Position numbers and translations under genes: made by a program
NCBI GenBank assembly: GCA_900770445.1
Contig: CAAGKO010000049.1
Span: forward strand, 1 to 36,395
Source: an uncultured Oribacterium sp.
GTDB taxonomy: Bacteria > Bacillota > Clostridia > Lachnospirales > Lachnospiraceae
Direction: 5' to 3'
Length of the DNA stretch: 36,395 bases
Shown here: positions 6,456 to 13,540 of the stretch, in pieces
Layout: each line of letters opens with the position of its first letter
Position numbering within the stretch: position 1 is the first letter of the stretch
The notes under the pieces: model-generated
Databases searched by the model: none
Told to the model about the DNA's origin: nothing
Seen by the model: only the letters and a program-made list of their open reading frames with translations

Positions 6456-9400
6456 TTAGCCCTGGCTGCCCAGGATGAAATCGAACTTCGTGATGACGCC
6501 GTCGTCGTCGAAGGTCGGGTTCAGGATGCCGATGTGCGGCAGGAAGTGGTAGGCGTCGGTGACCAGCGCGTCCGGAAGCTTCTTGTCGATGTAGTGCATC
6601 CATGCGCGGTTGCTGATCTTCACGGTGACGTCGGTGCTGTCGCCCTCCGGTGTGTCGGAGCTGTGCGAATCGTACGCCTTCGCCGCGAAGGTCGAGTAGT
6701 CGCCCGTCTTCTGCCGGTCGGCGGTCTGGATGACCACCATCGCCTTCGGGTGCTGCCGGAACAGGCTCACGAGGTCGGAGGCCTTGCGGCCGTTCGCGTC
6801 CACTGCCGTACCGTCCGGGGTCGTGGTGTCCTTCAGCATCTTTCCGTCGGCACCGACGTAGTAGGTATCCTCGATCCAGACGTCGGTGAGCATCCGACCG
6901 GTCTCGTCGAAGAAGTACCAGTCGTCGTCCGACTGCTGCCAGCCGGTCTGCATCACGCCATCCGCGTCGAAGAAGTAGCTGTCGCGGTCGATCTCGGTGA
7001 GGCCGGTCGCGCGGTAGCCCTTCTCGTCGAAGTAATACTTCTGGTCGTCGATGGTCTGCCAGCCGGTCACGAAGCGGCCATCCTCGTCGAGGTACTGTAC
7101 GCCGTCGGCGGTTTCATGCCAGTCGTTCAGCGGATACTTGTCCGGGTCGAGCCGGATCTCGTAGCTCTGCGTGAAGCTGCTGCCCGCCTCGCCGTCCCGC
7201 GCGATCGCGTGGGCGGTCACGGTGTAGCGGCCGCTGTAGCTGAGTTCGGCCGGGGTGGCATACTCGATCGTCTCCGGCTTCGTGCTGTCGCCGTCCCGCT
7301 GGATCGTGTAGCGGATCGAGTCGCCGGCATCGATGCTCAGCTTCACGCTGACCGGATCGGTGAAGTCGCCGCCCTCCGGATCGAAGTGAACCGTCGGGTC
7401 CAGCGCCTCGAGCTCGTCCTTCAGCGCGCTGCTGTCCGCGTAGTCTGCGAGGCTGCTCTTCAGGAGCGTCACGGCCTCGGCGTGGTGTCCGGCGTCTGCG
7501 TAGGCGTCGGCGGCGTGGAGGCAGATTTCCTCACTCTGCACACCGTAGCCGAACAGCTGCTGGTAGACCGCTGCGGCCGTCGTATAGTCGGCGGCTGCGT
7601 AGGCCTTCTCCGCCTGTCTGCGGATCCGGCTTTCCTTCGTAGCTGGCAACTGGTACCATCCCGCCAATGCTACAGCCACGACGGCGATCACTGCGAGCGC
7701 GACTTTTACGAAGAGCTTCGGGCTGTGCGTGCGTGCCGCGGAAGCGGCTGAATCGGTGTTGGCGGTGTCGGTGGTGTCGCTGACACCCAGCATCTGGTCG
7801 ACACGATCGAAATCGTTGAGCGGCGTGATGGTGGCCGTGTGCTCGCTGTCAGCGGAGTCGGACTCCTCGGCGGTGACGGTCTCGGAATCTTTGTCGGAGT
7901 CGTCAGCGGCGAGGTCAGCGGAATCATCCGCATCACTGTCGAGAGACTCGTCGGAATCTGCGTCATCGCTGTCATCGAAATCAGCTTCTGCGTCAGCAGC
8001 ATCATCGAGATCTGCTTCTGCATCATCGTCCGAATCATCGATATCGTCATCGTCTGAATCATCTTCGGACTCTTCCTCGGACTCCTCCTCTGGATCATCC
8101 TGCAGATGATCCGCGATCGGGGTCACCTCTGCGGTCTCGGATTCGGAATCTTCGTCTGTTTCTTCAGTTGATTCCTCCTCGGAAGTTTCTTCGCTTTCCT
8201 CTACTGCTTCTGTTTCTTCAGATTCTGCTTCCTCTGTTGTTTCTTCAGATTCTGCAATGTCGTCAGAAGCCTCCGTGCTCTCAGACTCGTCAGCAGTTTC
8301 TGATGCGTCTTCCTCTGAAGTCTCTTCGGTTTCCTCTGCGGATTCTGTTTCTTCCGTAGTTTTCGGCTCTTCGACAACTGCTTCCTCTGCTGTTTCATCA
8401 GATTCTACAGTTTCGTTCGTTGTTTCCTTTGTGGAATCCTCCTCTGCAGAAGGTTCCTCTGCTTCTACAGGATCAACCTCATCGGAAGATTCGGTTGCTT
8501 CGGAAGTTTCTGCTTCTTCAGCAGATTCCTCTTCGGTAGCCTCTGCTGTATCTTCCACAGTTTCAGTTTTCTCAGAGGATTCCGTTTCCTCTTCGGTTTC
8601 TTCTACAGACTCAGCAAGCTCGGAAGTCTCTGCTTCTTCCTCGTCATCGTCGAACATGTGGGTGCCGAGGGTTTTATGGGCGGCGAGGTTGAGGAGCTCC
8701 TGCTTCATCGCCTCTTCGAGTTCGGCGCGTTCTGCGTCCTTCTTCGCCTGGGCTTCGGCTTCTTCCTGTGCTTTGCGCTCGGCCTCTGCGCGCATCTCTT
8801 CCTCTTCGCGTGCTTTGCGCTCCGCTTCTTCACGGGCGAGACGCTCGGCTTCCGCTTTCGCTTCTGCCTCTTCACGGGCGATTCGCTCTGCTTCTTCGCG
8901 CGCCTTCCGCTCTGCTTCGGCTCTCGCCGCAGCTTCTTCGCGGGCGATGCGTTCCGCTTCTTCGCGCGCCTTTCGCTCGGCTTCGGCTCTCGCCTCAGCT
9001 TCCTCGCGGGCCTTGCGCTCTTCTTCCTCACGACGGCGACGCTCCTCCGCCTCGAAGCGGAGGGCCTTCTTGTAAAACTCATCCAGGATCGCTTCGTCTT
9101 CCGCTGCTGGGTCGTAATCCTCGTCTTCCGAAGAAGTCTCTACAGCAGACGCTTTCGATGAAGCATCGCGTTTCCTTCCGAAGGAATCGCCGAAGTCTAT
9201 ATCGAAATCTGCGTCGATATCCTCACGCGCAGGCGTGTTTGTGGCATCTTCAGCATCTTCTTCCGAAGCATGCTCACCGTCCTGCGTTACGCGAGGATCT
9301 GCCGCAGCGCCATCCGTGCCGAGGTCACCTGCCTCAGCCGACGATGCAGCGAGTGTCGAAGCTACGCCATCCGCGTTGAGATCGCCTGCATCGGCCGACG

Positions 9401-9698
9401 ATGCGCCGTCGCCAGCGAGTGTCGAGGCAGTGCCATCCGTGCCGAGATCGCCTGCATTGGCCGACGGGGTCTCCGCCATCTGATCGAGCTTCGCCGAAAG
9501 GTCAGCGCCGATGGTTGCCTTCTGACGGTCCCAGGCCGCGCGCACGGTTTCCGCGTTATAGACCGGAAGCGTCTCCGCCGAGCTCTCGAGCTGGGCCTCG
9601 TAGTGGATCCGGACTAAGCCGTCGGCAAACAGCGCTCCGCAGTAAGGGCAGAACGACGCGCCATCCTGTATTTCTTTTCCACAGTTTGTACAAATCAT
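6456..9698 (-). CDS. Large multi-domain zinc-ribbon, coiled-coil, acidic, membrane and cell-wall-repeat protein
   Basis: This 1080-residue protein has an unusual order of parts. Residues 3-20 form a zinc ribbon (Cys3, Cys6, Cys17, Cys20). About 70-140 is an Ala/Gly/Asp/Thr repeat region. About 205-342 is a highly charged coiled coil of the REEAERKA type. About 343-655 is almost only Glu, Ser, Thr, Asp and Ala. One membrane segment spans about 663-684. About 690-765 looks like TPR-type helices. About 770-850 resembles a chitobiase C-terminal/FN3-like domain (YTIQRDGDSTKP). About 870-955 holds four or five cell-wall-binding type repeats (GWQTIDDQKYYFDEKG and similar). About 965-1080 is an unrecognised C-terminal domain. 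With no signal peptide and a single membrane span, the N-terminal 660 residues should be inside and the wall-binding part outside. The function is unknown; a link between cytoplasm and cell wall is inference. Confidence 0.8.
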   Translation of the reverse strand: MICTNCGKEIQDGASFCPYCGALFADGLVRIHYEAQLESSAETLPVYNAETVRAAWDRQKATIGADLSAKLDQMAETPSANAGDLGTDGTASTLAGDGASSADAGDLNADGVASTLAASSAEAGDLGTDGAAADPRVTQDGEHASEEDAEDATNTPAREDIDADFDIDFGDSFGRKRDASSKASAVETSSEDEDYDPAAEDEAILDEFYKKALRFEAEERRRREEEERKAREEAEARAEAERKAREEAERIAREEAAARAEAERKAREEAERIAREEAEAKAEAERLAREEAERKAREEEEMRAEAERKAQEEAEAQAKKDAERAELEEAMKQELLNLAAHKTLGTHMFDDDEEEAETSELAESVEETEEETESSEKTETVEDTAEATEEESAEEAETSEATESSDEVDPVEAEEPSAEEDSTKETTNETVESDETAEEAVVEEPKTTEETESAEETEETSEEDASETADESESTEASDDIAESEETTEEAESEETEAVEESEETSEEESTEETDEDSESETAEVTPIADHLQDDPEEESEEESEDDSDDDDIDDSDDDAEADLDDAADAEADFDDSDDADSDESLDSDADDSADLAADDSDKDSETVTAEESDSADSEHTATITPLNDFDRVDQMLGVSDTTDTANTDSAASAARTHSPKLFVKVALAVIAVVAVALAGWYQLPATKESRIRRQAEKAYAAADYTTAAAVYQQLFGYGVQSEEICLHAADAYADAGHHAEAVTLLKSSLADYADSSALKDELEALDPTVHFDPEGGDFTDPVSVKLSIDAGDSIRYTIQRDGDSTKPETIEYATPAELSYSGRYTVTAHAIARDGEAGSSFTQSYEIRLDPDKYPLNDWHETADGVQYLDEDGRFVTGWQTIDDQKYYFDEKGYRATGLTEIDRDSYFFDADGVMQTGWQQSDDDWYFFDETGRMLTDVWIEDTYYVGADGKMLKDTTTPDGTAVDANGRKASDLVSLFRQHPKAMVVIQTADRQKTGDYSTFAAKAYDSHSSDTPEGDSTDVTVKISNRAWMHYIDKKLPDALVTDAYHFLPHIGILNPTFDDDGVITKFDFILGSQG

Positions 9699-9718
9699 AA
9701 ATATGCCTTGTTCAGTGC

Positions 9719-9737
9719 GCTTCGCGGGATGCGAAGC
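9719..9737 (-). other. Stem-loop in the leader of the zinc-ribbon gene
   Basis: GCTTCGC and GCGAAGC form a perfect 7-bp stem with a 5-nt loop, 20 nt before the start codon. It could affect translation or mRNA stability. Confidence 0.5.
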
Positions 9738-9763
9738 AAATATATTTAGACAGTCCTTATTTT

Positions 9764-9772
9764 ATTATACCA
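9764..9772 (-). promoter_or_regulatory. Extended -10 promoter for the zinc-ribbon-VOC-rarA run
   Basis: The minus strand reads TGGTATAAT, a consensus -10 with the TGn extension. There is no good -35, which an extended -10 can do without. Transcription would start near 9757, about 60 nt before the gene. Confidence 0.6.
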
Positions 9773-9837
9773 AATAATCGTAGAGATGGTTATTAAAATT
9801 ATGAGCTGGAGAAGAGCGGCGGGCGCATGAAAACGTA

Positions 9838-9877
9838 CAAAAAAGAGCCGGAAGGCAAGTAACTTACCTTCCGACTC
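9838..9877 (-). terminator. Terminator after rplL
   Basis: On the minus strand GAGTCGGAAGGTAAG pairs with CTTGCCTTCCGGCTC, using G-U pairs, and is followed by TTTTTT. It ends the ribosomal protein operon before rpoB. Confidence 0.9.
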
Positions 9878-9907
9878 TGTATAAGATCTGACTTAATGTC
9901 GCGGAGA

Positions 9908-10279
9908 TTACTTAAGGGTAACCTTAGCGCCCTCAGCCTCAAGCTTAGCCTTGAGATCCTCAGCCTCTGCCTTCGGAGCAGCCTCCTTGAGAACCTTAGG
10001 TGCAGCCTCAACGGCCTCCTTAGCTTCCTTAAGGCCAAGACCAGTAGCCTCACGTACAACCTTGATAACCTTGATCTTGTTAGGACCAACATCAGTAAGC
10101 TCTACGTCGAACTCAGTCTTCTCCTCAGCCGGAGCTGCAGCAGCGCCAGCAGCAACAACAACACCTGCAGCAGCAGATACGCCAAACTCTTCCTCAACAG
10201 CCTTTACAAGGTCATTAAGCTCTACAACGGAAAGCTCCTTGATAGCTGCGATAAACTCTTCTGTAGTTAACTTAGCCAT
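9908..10279 (-). CDS. rplL: Ribosomal protein bL12 (L7/L12)
   Basis: This is the stalk protein of the large ribosomal subunit. Dimers bind the C-terminal helix of L10 and recruit translation GTPases. The 123-residue protein has the N-terminal dimer domain (AKLTTEEFIAAIKELSVVEL), the Ala-rich hinge (AAAGVVVAAGAAAAPAEEK) and the C-terminal GTPase-contact domain with KIKVIKVVREATGLGLKEAK. The frame is open upstream, but the ATG at 10279 follows GGAGG and gives the standard start. GC content and codon choice are lower and more biased than in neighbouring genes, as expected for a highly expressed gene. Confidence 0.98.
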   Translation of the reverse strand: MAKLTTEEFIAAIKELSVVELNDLVKAVEEEFGVSAAAGVVVAAGAAAAPAEEKTEFDVELTDVGPNKIKVIKVVREATGLGLKEAKEAVEAAPKVLKEAAPKAEAEDLKAKLEAEGAKVTLK

Positions 10280-10423
10280 TTTAATTTCCTCCATTTGAAA
10301 TTTTGTGCTCATGCACAGTTCAAAATAATTCTTTTATGTTTTGCAGTCGATACTGCGGTACTCACCATCGGTGAGTTCAGGTTCCTCCGCACGCTTACGC
10401 GGCATCGGATGTCCATCTGCTGA

Positions 10424-10921
10424 TTAAGCAGCTGGCTCTGCGTTCTTCTCTGCCACCTGATTGATGACACGTGCGAAGTTCGCAATCGGGCTCTGCAGGG
10501 ATCCGCAAAGTCTTCCGAGAAGCTCTTCTCTGGAAGGGATAGCTGCGAGTACCTTGACCTCGTTCTGATCGTAAAGCTTGCCCTCTGCTACAGCTGCCTT
10601 AAGCTCAAGCTTATCAGCCTTCTCAGCAAACTTAGCGATGATTCTAGCTGCTGCTGCAGGATCATCCTTAGAAACTGCAATAGCGGTAGGACCCTCAAGT
10701 ACGCCATCGAGCTGAGCGAAATCTGTACCCTCTGCTGCTCTCTTGATCAGGGTGTTCTTAAATACCTTGTAAGTAACACCAGCCTCTCTTAACTGCTTAC
10801 GGAGCTCAGTATCCTGCTCAACCGTAAGTCCGAGATAATCAACGGCAGTAACAGCGACAGCGCCATCAAGGAGTGCCTTGATTTCGTCAACGATCGGCTG
10901 CTTTAATTCAACCTTTGCCAT
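10424..10921 (-). CDS. rplJ: Ribosomal protein uL10
   Basis: L10 forms the base of the ribosomal stalk, binding 23S rRNA and L7/L12 dimers. The 165-residue protein starts MAKVELKQPIVDEIK behind AGGAGG. It has the family segment DYLGLTVEQDTELRKQLREA near residue 30 and the helical C-terminus that binds L7/L12. The frame is open for 22 more codons upstream, but that part lies in the L10 leader. A 144-bp gap with two small hairpins (about 10343 and 10361-10375) separates it from rplL; the gap may serve RNA processing. Confidence 0.97.
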   Translation of the reverse strand: MAKVELKQPIVDEIKALLDGAVAVTAVDYLGLTVEQDTELRKQLREAGVTYKVFKNTLIKRAAEGTDFAQLDGVLEGPTAIAVSKDDPAAAARIIAKFAEKADKLELKAAVAEGKLYDQNEVKVLAAIPSREELLGRLCGSLQSPIANFARVINQVAEKNAEPAA

Positions 10922-10970
10922 TTTCGGTTCTTCCTCCTTATAAGATTTTTTCGTATAAACCTTTACAAAA

Positions 10971-11108
10971 GGAAAACCCCATGCCAAAAGACACGGGGTT
11001 GAACAAACTTAAATCGTTTGTATCTTTCCTCGGCAGGCGTTCTGACTTACGGTGCGGACGCACCACCTGCTGTCTTCGGGTTAATACGCAGTGTATATTA
11101 ACATCGGC
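10971..11108 (-). promoter_or_regulatory. L10 (rplJ) ribosomal protein leader with attenuator
   Basis: Upstream of rplJ the minus strand has the hallmarks of the Firmicutes L10 leader: CCGAAGACAGCAGGTG, then CCTGCCGAGG (11028-11037), which pairs with part of it. About 30 nt later AACCCCGTG pairs with CATGGGGTT (10975-11000), followed by a U-rich tract, forming an attenuator-like terminator. In the known system L10-L12 binds the leader and represses rplJL. Assignment is by motif recognition only. Confidence 0.8.
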
Positions 11109-11140
11109 TTACGCCGCTGTCAATACCCTATTTGTCAAGA

Positions 11141-11833
11141 TTAAGCACCGAACTGAACGGTATCCATCTTAACGCCAGGACCCATGGTAGAAGTCAGTGT
11201 AGCGGACTTCAGGTAGGTTCCCTTTAATGTAGCTGGTCTAGCCTTTACAATTGCGCTCATGATCGCATCAAGGTTCTCCTTGAGCTGCTCAGTTGTGAAG
11301 GAAGCCTTACCGATTGCTACGTGGAAGATGTTTGCCTTATCAAGACGATACTCAACCTTACCAGCCTTCGTATCAGCGATTGCCTTGGTAACATCCATGG
11401 TAACAGTACCGGTCTTCGGGTTCGGCATTAAGCCCTTCGGTCCGAGTACACGACCGAGACGACCAACAACACCCATCATGTCCGGAGTAGCGATGATTAC
11501 ATCGTAATCAAACCAGCCATCCTGAATCTTCGGAATAAGCTCCTCAGCTCCTACGAAATCTGCACCAGCTGCCTGAGCCTCATCGGCCTTAGCGCCCTTT
11601 GCAAATACGAGGATTCTTACCTTCTTACCTGTGCCGGCCGGAAGGACAACGGAACCACGAACCTGCTGATCTGCGTGACGTGAATCACAACCAGTTCTGA
11701 TATGGAGCTCGATGGTCTCGTCGAATTTTGCTGTTGCATTCTTCTTTACAAGCTCAAGGGCGTCAACCTCGGTGAACTTAACGCTTCTGTCAAAGCCCTG
11801 AGCGGCTGCTGTATATCTCTTACCTGTCTTCAT
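11141..11833 (-). CDS. rplA: Ribosomal protein uL1
   Basis: L1 binds the L1 stalk of 23S rRNA and helps release deacylated tRNA; in several bacteria it also represses its own operon. The 230-residue protein has the family signature region around IIATPDMMGVVGRLGRVLG and the following LMPNPKTGTVTMDV segment. It lies 18 bp after rplK on the same strand. Codon usage is of the highly expressed type. Confidence 0.98.
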   Translation of the reverse strand: MKTGKRYTAAAQGFDRSVKFTEVDALELVKKNATAKFDETIELHIRTGCDSRHADQQVRGSVVLPAGTGKKVRILVFAKGAKADEAQAAGADFVGAEELIPKIQDGWFDYDVIIATPDMMGVVGRLGRVLGPKGLMPNPKTGTVTMDVTKAIADTKAGKVEYRLDKANIFHVAIGKASFTTEQLKENLDAIMSAIVKARPATLKGTYLKSATLTSTMGPGVKMDTVQFGA

Positions 11834-11851
11834 AATCAGTTGACCTCCCTA

Positions 11852-12277
11852 TTACTTCTCTACTTCAACGCCCATGGATCTGCAGGTACCTGCGATCATA
11901 GACATAGCAGCCTCAAGTGATGCAGCGTTAAGATCTTTCATCTTAGTCTCTGCGATCTTCTGGAGATCAGCCTTGCTGATGGTAGCAACCTTGTTCTTGT
12001 TTGGCTCACCAGAAGCCTTCTGCAGCTTGCATGCCTTCTTGATCAGAACGGCTGCTGGAGGAGTCTTCGTGATGAAGCTGAAGCTTCTATCTGCATAAAC
12101 AGTGATTACTACAGGGATGATAACATCACCCTCGTTTGCTGTTCTTGCATTGAATTCCTTAGTGAATGCAACGATATTAACACCATGCTGGCCGAGAGCC
12201 GGACCTACTGGTGGAGCTGGAGTTGCTTTACCAGCTGGAATCTGTAACTTGATGTATCCTTCTACTTTCTTTGCCAT
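11852..12277 (-). CDS. rplK: Ribosomal protein uL11
   Basis: L11 binds the GTPase-associated centre of 23S rRNA and is needed for the RelA-type stringent response. The 141-residue protein shows the proline-rich segment QIPAGKATPAPPVGPALGQH and the C-terminal rRNA-binding domain ending RSMGVEVEK. The ATG at 12277 is behind AAGGAGGTG; an in-frame ATG three codons upstream is less well placed. Confidence 0.98.
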   Translation of the reverse strand: MAKKVEGYIKLQIPAGKATPAPPVGPALGQHGVNIVAFTKEFNARTANEGDVIIPVVITVYADRSFSFITKTPPAAVLIKKACKLQKASGEPNKNKVATISKADLQKIAETKMKDLNAASLEAAMSMIAGTCRSMGVEVEK

Positions 12278-12303
12278 ATGAGGCACCTCCTTGTGGTAAT
12301 TGC

Positions 12304-12330
12304 GGGGTAATCAGCGATTCTGATTAACCC
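12304..12330 (-). other. Stem-loop between nusG and rplK
   Basis: GGGGTAATCAG and CTGATTAACCC form an almost perfect stem with a 5-nt loop in the short nusG-rplK gap. There is no U tract, so it is more likely a processing or regulatory site (for example for L1 or L11) than a terminator. Confidence 0.4.
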
Positions 12331-12342
12331 TCCCATACTTCG

Positions 12343-12873
12343 TTATCTGAGTTTCTGAATCTCTCCGTAGGATAACTCTACCGGAGTTTCTCTGCCAAAC
12401 ATCTCAACCGAGATGGTAACAGTCTTCTTCTGATCATTGATCTCGCTGATGACACCCACTGTATCCTTCCATGCACCGGAAATAACATTTACGGTATCGC
12501 CGATTGCGAAATCCACCAGGACTTCCTGGGCTCTATAGCCGAGTGCCCTGATCTCCTCTTCGGAAAGAGGTGTCGGCTCTGATCCTGGGCCAACGAATCC
12601 GGTTACGCCACGTGTATTACGCACTACGTACCAGGTTTCCTGATTCATTATCATGTTTACGAGAACATAGCCAGGGAACATCTTCTTGTCAGACTTCTTC
12701 TCGACGCCGTTCTTCATCTCGATGACCGGCTGCATCGGTACACTGACTTCGAAGATCAGATCCTGAAGACCACGGTTTTCGATCGTCTTTTCCAGATCCA
12801 TCTTAACCTTGTTCTCATAGCCTGAGTAGGTATGTGCTACATACCAGCGAGCTGCAGGATTAATTTCTGACAT
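12343..12873 (-). CDS. nusG: Transcription termination/antitermination factor NusG
   Basis: NusG binds RNA polymerase through its N-terminal domain and links it to Rho or the ribosome through its KOW domain. The 176-residue protein has the NGN start ARWYVAHTYSGYENKV, the segment KKMFPGYVLVNM, and the C-terminal KOW motif in DTVNVISGAWKDTVGVI. The gene lies directly after secE, 9 bp away, in the usual order. Confidence 0.97.
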   Translation of the reverse strand: MSEINPAARWYVAHTYSGYENKVKMDLEKTIENRGLQDLIFEVSVPMQPVIEMKNGVEKKSDKKMFPGYVLVNMIMNQETWYVVRNTRGVTGFVGPGSEPTPLSEEEIRALGYRAQEVLVDFAIGDTVNVISGAWKDTVGVISEINDQKKTVTISVEMFGRETPVELSYGEIQKLR

Positions 12874-12882
12874 AGTTTCCCC

Positions 12883-13080
12883 TTATCTGATGATAAAACC
12901 AAGTCCCGTCTTCATAATAAGATCAAGAACAGCAATAAGCGCTCCGACCAGGAGACTGACAACGATGGTTGCAGTGGTCTCCTTGATGATGTCCTGTCTC
13001 GTCGGGAAAATAATTTTGTTATATTCCGTCTTAAGACCCTTGAAGAAGTCCTGTAAACCGGAATTCTTCTTCTCGCTCAT
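12883..13080 (-). CDS. secE: Preprotein translocase subunit SecE
   Basis: SecE is the small clamp subunit of the SecYEG channel. The 65-residue protein is the short Gram-positive form with an amphipathic helix (FFKGLKTEYNKIIFPTRQD) and a single C-terminal membrane span. Its ATG overlaps the rpmG stop codon by one base, which suggests translational coupling. Confidence 0.96.
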   Translation of the reverse strand: MSEKKNSGLQDFFKGLKTEYNKIIFPTRQDIIKETTATIVVSLLVGALIAVLDLIMKTGLGFIIR

Positions 13081-13229
13081 TACTTCGTCTCCTTATGAAG
13101 CGTGTGCTTCTTACAGAATCTGCAGTACTTACGAACTTCCATTCTCTCAGGATGATTCTTCTTCTCCTTCGTCGTGAAATAGTTTCTCTGCTTACACTCT
13201 GTACATGCTAATATAATCTTTGTACGCAC
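13080..13229 (-). CDS. rpmG: Ribosomal protein bL33
   Basis: This 49-residue protein reads M/V-RTKIILACTECKQRNYF, then KNHPERMEVRKYCRFCKKH. The four cysteines (CTEC and CRFC) mark the zinc-binding form of L33. The start is GTG at 13229, behind GGAGG at a normal distance. The gene is too short and too unusual in start codon for many gene callers. It is the first gene of the secE-nusG-rplKAJL run, and its TAA stop overlaps the secE ATG by one base. Confidence 0.95.
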   Translation of the reverse strand: MRTKIILACTECKQRNYFTTKEKKNHPERMEVRKYCRFCKKHTLHKETK

Positions 13230-13282
13230 GGCTCTTCACCTCCAATGATTCTTAACTTCGCATGATTACGAAATTAGTGCAT

Positions 13283-13302
13283 AAAAAATAGGGCCTAGCC
13301 CT
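13283..13302 (-). other. Promoter-proximal hairpin with U6 tract
   Basis: On the minus strand AGGGC-TAG-GCCCT is followed by A and TTTTTT. It starts only about 7 nt after the predicted transcription start of the rpmG operon. The stem is short (5 bp), but the layout resembles a terminator or attenuator at the very 5' end of the mRNA. Confidence 0.5.
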
Positions 13303-13315
13303 TGATTACGGGGCA

Positions 13316-13344
13316 ACTATACCATGAAGCACCCTATGCGTCAA
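13316..13344 (-). promoter_or_regulatory. Strong sigma-A promoter for rpmG-secE-nusG-rplKAJL
   Basis: On the minus strand TTGACG (13339-13344) and TATAGT (13316-13321) are spaced 17 bp apart. Transcription would start near 13309, about 80 nt before the rpmG GTG. Confidence 0.85.
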
Positions 13345-13396
13345 GCGTTTGCCGCCGGACGTCCATTATTTATTTTTTTAATAGTTTTCCAGAAGC

Positions 13397-13409
13397 TCTA
13401 TTGCATAGA
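13397..13409. promoter_or_regulatory. Possible LysR box upstream of the lysR-type gene
   Basis: TCTATTGCATAGA is a T-N11-A palindrome (5-bp arms) about 130 bp before the LysR-type start codon, a normal place for an autoregulatory site. It is a single short match. Confidence 0.3.
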
Positions 13410-13540
13410 TTTAGAGAGATGTTTATACTTAAATCACAGGTATCTTACTATGTTATGTCCACCGTCCTTCGGCCAATGTTTCTGACGCGGCATCATCGCC
13501 CGCCTGAGAACCGAAGGTCATACTACGTTAGGAGGCCACC

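Noticed and set aside
8257..9075. Plus-strand frame rich in serine opposite the zinc-ribbon gene
   Set aside because: It is the mirror of the Glu-rich coiled-coil and acidic codons (TTC/TCG/TCT against GAA/CGA/AGA) and has no domain.
8200..9080. Repeated short motifs that might suggest a CRISPR or satellite array
   Set aside because: They are in-frame codons of a repetitive coiled coil and acidic region; spacing and sequence are irregular.
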